DNA of 64,000 bases. Origin: Pseudophaeobacter flagellatus (GTDB lineage Bacteria > Pseudomonadota > Alphaproteobacteria > Rhodobacterales > Rhodobacteraceae). Where the stretch lies: positions 62,001 to 126,000 of the forward strand of contig NZ_JAJQRG010000006.1 of assembly GCF_021228235.1 (NCBI RefSeq). Reading direction: 5' to 3'. This document shows, piece after piece, positions 57,368-64,000 of the stretch. Position 1 is the first letter of the stretch. Every line of letters starts with the position of its first letter. The translations under genes and the position numbers were made by a program. The notes beneath the pieces were generated by a model. It saw only the letters and a list, made by a program, of their open reading frames with translations, had not been told where the DNA came from and made no database searches.

Positions 57368-58351
57368 ATGCGCGCGATGGTCTTGGAAAAACAGAACGCC
57401 CCGCTGGTCCTCCGCAATCTGCCGGACCCCGCCCCGAGGCCGGGCGAAGTGCGGCTCAGGGTGGAGGCCTGCGGCGTCTGTCGCACTGATTTGCATATTC
57501 TGGATGGCGAGCTGTCCCATCCCAGCCTTCCGCTGATACCGGGGCACGAGATCGTCGGCCGTATCGACGCGCTTGGCCCAGGTGTAAAAAGCCTTACACT
57601 GGGCCAGCGGGCCGGGGTGCCTTGGCTTGGCCGCACATGCGGGACATGTCCGCATTGCCGCGCCCATCGCGAGAACCTCTGCGACGCGCCTGAATTCACT
57701 GGCTACGACCGAAACGGCGGATATGGCGAACTCTGCGTGGCCGACGCCGGATATGTCTTCCCTCTGCCCGACGATAGCGACCCGGTGCAACTGGCGCCGC
57801 TGCTTTGCGCCGGGCTGATAGGGTACCGCACGTTAAAGCGCGCTGGTGCCGCCGACCGTATCGGGCTTTACGGGTTCGGGGCGGCGGCGCATATCCTGTG
57901 CCAGCTCTGCGTCTGGCAGGGCAAGAAGGTCTATGCCTTCACCCGGCCCGACGACCGGTCGGCGCAGGCCTTCGCGCGTCGTCTGGGCGCGATCTGGGCT
58001 GGCTCGTCCGAGGACCGCCCGCCCGAACCGCTGGACGCAGCGCTGATTTTTGCGCCGGTCGGCGCGCTGGTTCCCAAGGCGCTGAAGGCGGTGCGCAAGG
58101 GCGGCAGCGTCGTGTCGGGCGGCATCCACATGAGTGATATACCTACATTCCCCTACGCCGATCTCTGGCATGAACGGATCATCCGCTCGGTTGCGAATTT
58201 GACGCGTGCCGATGGCGAGGAATTTCTACCCCTGGCCCTTAAGGTCGGCATAGAGACCGAAACCACGACCTATCATCTTGAACAGGCCAATCGTGCGCTG
58301 GACGACCTTCGTTTCGGACGGTTCACCGGGGCCGCCGTTCTGGTTCCCTGA
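57368..58351 (+). CDS. zinc-dependent alcohol dehydrogenase
   Basis: This encodes 327 residues of the MDR family. Catalytic zinc ligands are C38 and the H60-E61 pair; structural zinc cysteines are C91, C94, C97 and C105. The nucleotide fold begins at IGLYGFGAAAHI. AdhA-type enzymes of this class act on ethanol/acetaldehyde and similar small alcohols. The start at MRAMVLEKQ is preferred over 57329. In an oxygen-limited setting it could reoxidise NADH by reducing acetaldehyde; this is inference. Confidence 0.88.
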   Translation: MRAMVLEKQNAPLVLRNLPDPAPRPGEVRLRVEACGVCRTDLHILDGELSHPSLPLIPGHEIVGRIDALGPGVKSLTLGQRAGVPWLGRTCGTCPHCRAHRENLCDAPEFTGYDRNGGYGELCVADAGYVFPLPDDSDPVQLAPLLCAGLIGYRTLKRAGAADRIGLYGFGAAAHILCQLCVWQGKKVYAFTRPDDRSAQAFARRLGAIWAGSSEDRPPEPLDAALIFAPVGALVPKALKAVRKGGSVVSGGIHMSDIPTFPYADLWHERIIRSVANLTRADGEEFLPLALKVGIETETTTYHLEQANRALDDLRFGRFTGAAVLVP

Positions 58352-58535
58352 TGCGGGTGCGTGTTCCTAATTGCCAAGACAGAAGCGTGAATCTTAATCG
58401 CATAAAACAGTCCGAAGCAACACATCAGGGCCCCCAAGCCGGTATCGTTTCTACAGGCTACCCGCGCCTTTCGTTGCAGAGCGGTGGAGCCCACTATGCC
58501 GTAACCTCTTGTCCAGAGAGCAGGCCGAGATAAGA

Positions 58536-59492
58536 ATGGAAATCATGCGCAAGATCCTGACGATCACCCTCAAACCCGCCGTCGATTATTCAACATCGAC
58601 AAGCCATGTGACTGCGGGGCCGAAACTTTATTGCCGCCAACCGCAGATTGATCCCGGTGGCGGCGGGGTTAACGTTGCCCGAACGATTGTCAAGCTTGGT
58701 GGGCTTGTCAGGGCGTTTGTTGTGGTTGGCGGAGCAATGGGCAATCGCCTGTTGCAGTTGTTGGAAGCAGAAAACGTCCCCGTTGAGGAATGTCGGGTTG
58801 GTATAGAAACGGGCTACAGTCTGGCAGTTACCGACGAAGAGACCAAAGAACAGTTCCGTTTCACCCTGCCGGGAGCACCCGTTGATGAAAGTGACGCTCA
58901 AAAAATACTGGACCAGATCTCTGGCACGCTGGCTGGTGACGATTATGTCGTGCTCAGCGGTGGTATCGCCAGTGGCCTTGCTGACACCTATCCGCAAGAT
59001 GTGCAGGCAGCTGTTTCGCGGCGCAATGGGAGGTTGGTTGTCGATACATCCAAGGCACCGCTGTTGCGCCTGATTGAAGCTCCGGTTTCCCCTCTTGATG
59101 TCTTGAGGCTGGATCGCAGCGAAATCGAAAAGGCTGTTGCTCACCCGGTGCGGTCGATTTCCGACAATCTAGCCTATAGCGAACAGCTCGTGCGGCGCGG
59201 GGTTGCGAGGATTGTTGTGACAGGTCACGGCGCAGAGGGGGCAGTTATGGTTGCCGGACAACAGAGATTTTTCTGCCACGCCCCCAAAGTTCCCCTGCGC
59301 AGCAAAATTGGTGCAGGTGATGCTTTCGTAGGGGCCTTTACCCTCTCGCTTTCGCGTGGCGACAGGCCTGAACAGGCCCTCAAATGGGGCGTTGCAGCTG
59401 CTGCCGCTACAGTTAGCACCGAAGGAACCACCTTTTGCGACCTCTCCGAAACCACAGCCTTATTGCCCCAATGCCGATTGGAGAATTGCTAG
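58536..59492 (+). CDS. PfkB-family hexose-phosphate kinase (1-PFK/6-PFK II-like)
   Basis: This encodes 318 residues. PfkB signature 1 is GGGGVNVARTI near 46 and signature 2 is KIGAGDAFVGAF near 258. The N terminus ILTITLKPAVDYS resembles 6-phosphofructokinase II and 1-phosphofructokinase. It would phosphorylate a sugar phosphate in glycolysis. Two ATGs (58536, 58545) are possible. The coding style is visibly more AT- and GTT-rich than the preceding genes, suggesting a separate origin. No FNR-type box was seen in the 184 bp upstream. Confidence 0.85.
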   Translation: MEIMRKILTITLKPAVDYSTSTSHVTAGPKLYCRQPQIDPGGGGVNVARTIVKLGGLVRAFVVVGGAMGNRLLQLLEAENVPVEECRVGIETGYSLAVTDEETKEQFRFTLPGAPVDESDAQKILDQISGTLAGDDYVVLSGGIASGLADTYPQDVQAAVSRRNGRLVVDTSKAPLLRLIEAPVSPLDVLRLDRSEIEKAVAHPVRSISDNLAYSEQLVRRGVARIVVTGHGAEGAVMVAGQQRFFCHAPKVPLRSKIGAGDAFVGAFTLSLSRGDRPEQALKWGVAAAAATVSTEGTTFCDLSETTALLPQCRLENC

Positions 59493-59632
59493 AATCACGC
59501 GTTTTATATAGCGATCAACACATCTCTTGATTGCTCAAGCTCTCAGGTCGCCCCAATATTCGATGCACCTAATTCGAGGCACCTTGGTCCGCGAAATCTC
59601 ATGATAAACTAGCAAGTAACGATAGAATTGTA

Positions 59633-59986
59633 TCATTGGCGCGCTTGGGAATCGATAACGCGCAGGGTTGCGGCCAGAATAGCGGATGAAAGGGAAGCAC
59701 CCTTGCCAACCCCGATATATTCGTCACTGTCCCGTGAGACATTTTCGCGCAACGTGCAGCGCCAATGACCATCAGGCTCCAGTGCATCGCCCCGTAGCAG
59801 GATGCTCCAGCCTGGCACCACGCGATCTACAAAATGCAGCAGTTTCTCAACCGAGCGCAGCTCTGCCTCCTTTACCGCGAGATCCGGCCGCACCTTGCGG
59901 ATCGCTTCAAGCACAGGGGCAACCTCAGCATTGGTCAGTTGTGTCCCCACCGCCTCAATCCTGTCTGCCACAGCCCGCAGTTTCAT
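59633..59986 (-). CDS. hypothetical protein sharing a promoter region with ppsA
   Basis: This encodes 117 residues. Helix-rich first half (LRAVADRIEAVGTQLTNAEVAPVLEAIRKV), then W-containing strands (WRCTLRENVSRDSDEYIGVG) and a C-terminal helix (SLSSAILAATLRVID). The last part loosely resembles small alpha/beta sandwich proteins of phage origin, but I do not assign a family. The ATG at 59986 is chosen over the longer frame that would cover the regulatory box. The box is centred about 78 nt upstream and is shared with divergent ppsA. Confidence 0.55.
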   Translation of the reverse strand: MKLRAVADRIEAVGTQLTNAEVAPVLEAIRKVRPDLAVKEAELRSVEKLLHFVDRVVPGWSILLRGDALEPDGHWRCTLRENVSRDSDEYIGVGKGASLSSAILAATLRVIDSQARQ

Positions 59987-60057
59987 GTTCACGGGTCCCC
60001 TTTCCACAATTTCGTATCGCTGGGTGAGAAAGTGCCATGCTCCTGCTCCGGTGCGCA

Positions 60058-60071
60058 TTGACCGCCATCAA
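60058..60071. promoter_or_regulatory. FNR/FixK-type box f, between the 117-aa gene and ppsA
   Basis: TTGACCGCCATCAA in an extended CATTGA-N6-TCAATG palindrome. The centre is about 64 nt from the ppsA start and 78 nt from the divergent start. Confidence 0.72.
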
Positions 60072-60128
60072 TGACGGCGCGACCAGCGTGTCACAGTTTG
60101 TTGCGAGACTGACTGCGGAGAATGAAAC

Positions 60129-62525
60129 TTGGACGAACACCTGGTCTGGTACGAGGGGCTGCGCCGTAGCGATGTCGCAGTCGTGGGCGGCAAGAATGCC
60201 TCTTTGGGCGAGATGGTTTCGACCCTCGCGGCCAAGAACATCCGCGTGCCAGACGGCTTTGCCACGACAGCCTGGGCTTATCGCGGCTTTATCGCGGCCA
60301 ACGGTCTGAAACGAGTCATCACCGAGCGGATTGATGCGTTGGACGCTGGACACACGACGCTGCACGAGGCCGGTGCAACCATTCGGGCCGCGATAACCGC
60401 AGGCGAATGGCCCAAGCAAACAGCGGAAGCAATATGCGCCGCCTATCGAGAACTCGCGAAACGCAGTGGCCAAAAACAGCCATCGGTTGCCGTCCGGTCT
60501 TCCGCCACTGCCGAGGACTTGCCGGATGCAAGTTTCGCCGGACAGCAAGAGACCTTTCTCAACATCACCGGAGAGGCGGCGCTGCTTGATGCATGCCGCC
60601 GGTGCTATGCGTCGCTTTTTACCGACCGGGCAATTAGCTATCGTCAAATCCTGGAATTCGGTCGGACGGAAATCGCCTTATCGGTTGGCGTTCAGCTCAT
60701 GGTGCGCTCTGACATCGGCAGCTCTGGTGTCATGTTCTCGATCGACACAGAGACCGGGTGTGACCGTTTCGTGCTGATAAACGGTGCCTGGGGATTGGGA
60801 GAGAACGTGGTTCAGGGCGCGGTGGACCCAGACGAATTTCAGGTCTTCAAACCCTTCCTGAACGATGCCTACCAACTGCCAATCGTTGCCAAGACGCTGG
60901 GCAGGAAGGAGATCAAGATGATCTATGGCCGGGCCGACGAAGCGGCGACGCGCAACGTGCCAACCTCGGTGGCTGAACGCGAGCGTTTCACATTGAGCGA
61001 TGAAGAGGCAGTGGAACTGGCCCGATATGCGAAGACCATTGAGGCGCATTACGGCGTCGCCATGGACATGGAATGGGCAAAGGACGGCAAGACCGGTGAT
61101 TTGTTCATCGTTCAGGCGCGCCCTGAAACTGTACAGTCACGCAAGTCTGGGGCGGTGTTCCAGTCATTCAACGTCACGCCATCAGGCAAGCTGATGGTAC
61201 AGGGGCTGAGTGTCGGGGAGGCAGCAGCTGTGGGCCGAGTTTGTCTGATCCGCTCAGCGCAGGAGATCGACCGCTTCGTTGATGGCTCGGTGCTTGTCAC
61301 CTCAACCACCGACCCCGACTGGGTGCCGATCATGAAACGTGCCGCCGCCGTTGTCACCGACCACGGCGGACGAACGTCGCACGCTGCCATCGTCAGCCGA
61401 GAACTGGGACTCCCGGCAGTTGTCGGCACTGGCAGCGCAACCCATATCTTGCACGAAGGTCAAGACGTTACCGTCTCCTGTGCAGAAGGTGAAACTGGGG
61501 CGGTCTATGATGGGCTGGGACAGGTCGAGGTCAGCGACATCTCGCTTGACGATGTGCCTCAGACGCAGACCGGTGTGATGCTGAATATCGCCGATCCTTC
61601 GGCCGCCGTCCGTTGGTGGCGGCTCCCGGCGGACGGCGTCGGATTGGCCCGGATGGAATTCCTGATCAGCAACGAAATCAAGGTGCACCCACTCGCCCTG
61701 CTGAACCCTGACCAGGTGACGGACGCGGCTGAGGCCCGTGCCATTACCGAACTGATGAAGGGATACCAGGACGGACCTACCTATTTCATTCAGCGGCTGG
61801 CTATGGGCCTAGCGCGGATTGCCTCCGTCTGGCACCCCAAACCGGTGATTGTCCGGCTGAGCGACTTCAAGTCGAATGAATATGCCGGTCTTCTGGGCGG
61901 CCGTCACTTCGAGCCATCGGAAAAAAACCCCATGATCGGCCTCAGAGGTGCCGCGCGCTACTATTCGGCTTTTTACCGCGATGCCTTTGCGCTGGAATGC
62001 GCCGCACTGAAGCGGCTGAGAGACGAGATGGGCTTTACTAATGTCATCGCGATGGTGCCCTTCTGTCGCTCCCCGGAAGAGGCGGACAAGGTACTGGAGG
62101 TAATGGCTGCAAATGGCCTTCGACGCGGAGAGAAGGGTCTCGAAGTCTACGTGATGACCGAAATCCCGTCGAACGTGATCCGCGCCAAGGAATTCGCCGG
62201 ACGTTTTGACGGCTTCTCAATCGGATCAAATGATCTGACCCAACTTACGCTGGGCATTGATCGCGATAGCGAAGCGTTGGCCGATGTGTTCCGTGAGCGT
62301 GACCCGGCGGTGCTCTGGATGATCGAAACCGCCATTCTGCGTGCACACGAGTCTGGACGGAAGATCGGGCTCTGCGGTCAGGCACCCAGCAATGACCCGA
62401 AATTCGCGCGCCTGCTGGTAAGCGCCGGAATCGACACGATCTCTGTGACGCCGGACAGTTTTTTGAACGTCAAACGCAATGTGGCGCAGGCCGAGAAGGG
62501 TGACGTCAGCAATGGTCAGGCTTGA
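60129..62525 (+). CDS. ppsA: phosphoenolpyruvate synthase
   Basis: This encodes 798 residues. The N-terminal ATP-grasp domain begins VVGGKNASLGEMV and includes AVRSSATAEDLPDASFAGQQ. The swivelling phospho-His domain has GGRTSHAAIVSRELGLPAV with the His near 418, and the C-terminal PEP/pyruvate barrel has GSNDLTQLTLGIDRD. It converts pyruvate to PEP using ATP. The start is TTG with GGAG 7 nt upstream; the nearby ATG at 60122 is out of frame. Box f lies 64 nt upstream. Confidence 0.93.
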   Translation: MDEHLVWYEGLRRSDVAVVGGKNASLGEMVSTLAAKNIRVPDGFATTAWAYRGFIAANGLKRVITERIDALDAGHTTLHEAGATIRAAITAGEWPKQTAEAICAAYRELAKRSGQKQPSVAVRSSATAEDLPDASFAGQQETFLNITGEAALLDACRRCYASLFTDRAISYRQILEFGRTEIALSVGVQLMVRSDIGSSGVMFSIDTETGCDRFVLINGAWGLGENVVQGAVDPDEFQVFKPFLNDAYQLPIVAKTLGRKEIKMIYGRADEAATRNVPTSVAERERFTLSDEEAVELARYAKTIEAHYGVAMDMEWAKDGKTGDLFIVQARPETVQSRKSGAVFQSFNVTPSGKLMVQGLSVGEAAAVGRVCLIRSAQEIDRFVDGSVLVTSTTDPDWVPIMKRAAAVVTDHGGRTSHAAIVSRELGLPAVVGTGSATHILHEGQDVTVSCAEGETGAVYDGLGQVEVSDISLDDVPQTQTGVMLNIADPSAAVRWWRLPADGVGLARMEFLISNEIKVHPLALLNPDQVTDAAEARAITELMKGYQDGPTYFIQRLAMGLARIASVWHPKPVIVRLSDFKSNEYAGLLGGRHFEPSEKNPMIGLRGAARYYSAFYRDAFALECAALKRLRDEMGFTNVIAMVPFCRSPEEADKVLEVMAANGLRRGEKGLEVYVMTEIPSNVIRAKEFAGRFDGFSIGSNDLTQLTLGIDRDSEALADVFRERDPAVLWMIETAILRAHESGRKIGLCGQAPSNDPKFARLLVSAGIDTISVTPDSFLNVKRNVAQAEKGDVSNGQA

Positions 62526-62660
62526 TTGGTCTCGTTGCAAGAAAATCAGTGGAACCAGTTAAGATCGTTTCGAACGACCATTTGATAGCTTTCTGAAGGC
62601 TCACTCCACTTCGGTGCCAAGCGGAAATGCCTCAGCGCATCGTGAAAGAGCCTTGAACTG

Positions 62661-62897
62661 TCATTTAAAATCTGTCCGTGTCGTAACAAGAGGAAACGCG
62701 ACGCCTGGGACACCTTGTGCCGCGAGCCTTGCGAACACCAGCAGCGTACGGTCCAACGCTTCTTTAGCCACCTGCATCCGAAGCACTATGCGTTCTGGTG
62801 TATATTGCACGGTGGGCCGGAACTCGGGAACAGAAGAGACGGACGCCACGCTGAGGAGCGCATTGAACCAAAGCGCAACATCTATCGCAGACTGCAA
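62661..62897 (-). CDS. possible small protein downstream of the phasin gene
   Basis: This encodes 78 residues from a TTG preceded by GGAGGGCGAGGCGCAG. It has a protein-like composition with an amphipathic helix (IVLRMQVAKEALDRTLLVFARLAAQ). It lies 48 bp after the phasin stop on the same strand. I recognise no family. The rest of the 420-bp gap between ppsA and the phasin gene shows no other candidate. Confidence 0.4.
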   Translation of the reverse strand: MQSAIDVALWFNALLSVASVSSVPEFRPTVQYTPERIVLRMQVAKEALDRTLLVFARLAAQGVPGVAFPLVTTRTDFK

Positions 62898-62945
62898 CTG
62901 CGCCTCGCCCTCCGGCCAACCAGGTCAAACCCGTCTGGACCAGCA

Positions 62946-63374
62946 TTACACTGCATCTGATTTTGTCGCGCTCGCGGCGTTGAAAGCACTGTTCATCGCC
63001 ATAGCAGACGTTTCCTCTAACTGCTGCTGAATGTCAGCTGTGGCCGCTCGTGCACCATTCGCATAGAGTTCGGTCAATCGGTCGACCTCCGCTGCGTAGT
63101 CTCGCTGTGCGGTCTGATAGAATTCAACCAACGCTGACCACGCTTCGGCAGGATCCTTCTTGTCCGCAAGGTCAGTGGACAGTTCACGATCCCGTTCCAG
63201 ACGCTGGTTCAGGAATTCAAGATACTCCTGGTTCATCCGCACCACCTGCTGCCATCCGCTTGCCTGAGCCTTTGTTATGGTTCCCAAAAGCTGGAGAAAG
63301 TTCAGCGGAGAATTGAACGGCGACGCTGTTTGTCCATTCGGACGCGCCCCGTGCCCCTGTTTTGTCTTTGTCAT
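62946..63374 (-). CDS. phasin family protein
   Basis: This encodes 142 residues. A disordered N terminus (about 1-25) is followed by an amphipathic helical phasin domain (for example NFLQLLGTITKAQASGWQQVVRMNQEYLEFLNQRLERD and YAAEVDRLTELYANGARAATADIQQQLEE). Phasins coat polyhydroxyalkanoate granules or act as general stress chaperones. The ATG at 63374 follows AAAGGAGGAAAG; the longer frame is not needed. An FNR-type box is centred about 61 nt upstream. No PHA synthase gene is nearby. Confidence 0.82.
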   Translation of the reverse strand: MTKTKQGHGARPNGQTASPFNSPLNFLQLLGTITKAQASGWQQVVRMNQEYLEFLNQRLERDRELSTDLADKKDPAEAWSALVEFYQTAQRDYAAEVDRLTELYANGARAATADIQQQLEETSAMAMNSAFNAASATKSDAV

Positions 63375-63428
63375 TGCTTTCCTCCTTTTTTCGCGAGTCG
63401 AACTTTGCAGGGTGCAGTTTCTCACGCA

Positions 63429-63442
63429 TTGACGGCGGACAA
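63429..63442. promoter_or_regulatory. FNR/FixK-type box g, upstream of the phasin gene
   Basis: TTGACGGCGGACAA has one mismatch in the right half-site (ACAA for TCAA) and is flanked by GCA...CGC. The centre is about 61 nt from the phasin ATG. Confidence 0.6.
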
Positions 63443-63498
63443 CGCAATGCCGTCATTCAAGACCACTGAATGAAAAACTCGCTACGGGCGGACGCCCG

Positions 63499-63512
63499 TT
63501 GATTGCAGTCAA
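63499..63512. promoter_or_regulatory. FNR/FixK-type box h, upstream of the SPW-repeat gene
   Basis: TTGATTGCAGTCAA is a full match followed by TG. The centre is about 69 nt from the ATG at 63575, and 70 bp from box g. Confidence 0.7.
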
Positions 63513-63574
63513 TGAAGACTCGGCATTTCCAAAGGACAATGCGTGATCATGGCCTTTTACAGGAGGAAGAAATC

Positions 63575-63931
63575 ATGGAACGGATGCATTTTCAGGATGG
63601 TATCACGCTCGTTGCTGGTGTCGTACTTGTTGCGGTCCCCTTCGCTCTCGCCATCACACCGCCGGAGGGTACTGGCCTTACGCTGCTAATTGCAAACTTC
63701 GTGCTATCGGGTGTCGCCGCCATCATTCTCGGTGCGGCTGCTCTCTTCTATTTCCGGAAGTGGGAAGAGTGGCTCGACATCGTGCTTGGGGTCTGGCTTG
63801 TAGCCTCGCCATGGATCGTGGGATTCACCTATTCGCAGATGGCCATGTGGATTGCGATTGCCTGCGGCGTTGTGATCGCTGCCATGGGGATCTGGAGAAC
63901 CGTGGAGGAGAATGGCGAGCATGCCTACTGA
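63575..63931 (+). CDS. SPW-repeat membrane protein
   Basis: This encodes 118 residues with about four TM helices. The motif W-x-D-I-V-L-G-V-W-L-V-A-S-P-W (about 71-85) is the SPW signature. A related but degenerate first half (FQDGITLVAGVVLVAVPFALA) suggests an internal duplication. The function of SPW proteins is unknown. AGGAGGAAGAAATC precedes the ATG, and box h lies 69 nt upstream. Confidence 0.8.
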   Translation: MERMHFQDGITLVAGVVLVAVPFALAITPPEGTGLTLLIANFVLSGVAAIILGAAALFYFRKWEEWLDIVLGVWLVASPWIVGFTYSQMAMWIAIACGVVIAAMGIWRTVEENGEHAY

Positions 63932-64000
63932 CACCGTATTTGACATTTCCTTGCTCGATGGTCGGCTCTCCCGAGCGCTCAGTTGGGTTCGAGAGATTGT
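63921..64000 (+). CDS. start of an unidentified gene, cut by the window edge
   Basis: The frame MPTDTVFDISLLDGRLSRALSW continues to the right edge. The ATG at 63921 has GAGGAG 10 nt upstream; an in-frame ATG at 63912 is too close to it. It overlaps the SPW gene end by 11 bases, so the two are probably co-translated. Too little is present for identification. Confidence 0.5.
   Translation, partial: MPTDTVFDISLLDGRLSRALSWVREI

Noticed and set aside
62614-63030. 138-codon plus-strand frame overlapping the end of the phasin gene
   Set aside because: Ser/Thr/Ala-rich translation without structure, overlapping a real gene on the other strand.

Overview
The window is a stretch of chromosome from an alphaproteobacterium, most likely a Rhodobacteraceae (Roseobacter-group) species. 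The evidence is the GC-rich coding style, the gene neighbourhoods (tesA/ybbA-ybbP, mreBCD-mrdA-rodA, coaBC-dut, rsmI-yraN beside an LpoA-like lipoprotein gene, glnD-murJ), an RpoH-type sigma factor and a short GluRS. No rRNA, tRNA, CRISPR array, integrase or insertion sequence was recognised.

Region 1 (about 1-48,750) is mostly housekeeping. In order it holds: the tail of a DUF4157-type protein; trxC; an L,D-transpeptidase; a cold-shock protein; tesA and the ybbAP ABC system; an Rrf2/NsrR-like regulator; gltX; an MBL-fold hydrolase; a DadA-like oxidoreductase; nadE; a periplasmic protein with 19 MORN repeats; leuA behind a Leu-rich leader peptide and hairpin; a TPR-sulfotransferase; rlmJ; the rod-shape operon mreBCD-mrdA-rodA; ghrA; an M3 peptidase; a leftward cluster rpoH-chaN-coaBC-dut-moeB; cobU-cobC; a GST; comM; gshB, yraN and rsmI; the LpoA-like gene; glnD; murJ; a rhomboid-like protein that appears to lack its catalytic residues; and trpS. 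It closes with two strong hairpins, the second a textbook terminator.

Region 2 (about 48,800-64,000, running off the right edge) looks like an accessory island for oxygen limitation or stress. It encodes an Hsp20 chaperone, CbpA and its modulator CbpM, a HemG-like flavodoxin, a tightly overlapping operon (AMP-forming acyl-CoA synthetase, fused pyruvate-dehydrogenase-type E1 alpha-beta, lipoyl E2, acyl carrier protein), a zinc alcohol dehydrogenase, a PfkB kinase, PEP synthase, a phasin, an SPW-repeat membrane protein and several unknown small proteins.

The unifying signal in region 2 is a 14-bp palindrome of the FNR/FixK/Dnr type (TTGA-N6-TCAA, often extended to CATTGA-N6-TCAATG). Eight copies were found by eye. 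For five genes the palindrome centre lies about 57-70 nt before the start codon, which fits class II activation followed by a short 5' UTR. Only one comparable site was noticed in the other 48 kb, between the nsrR-like gene and its divergent neighbour. No CRP/FNR regulator is encoded in the window. The inferred picture is a coordinately induced survival module combining protein protection, carbon rerouting around pyruvate/PEP/acetyl units and polyester-granule handling. The operon carrying an E1 fusion, an E2 and an ACP but no E3 is its least conventional part.
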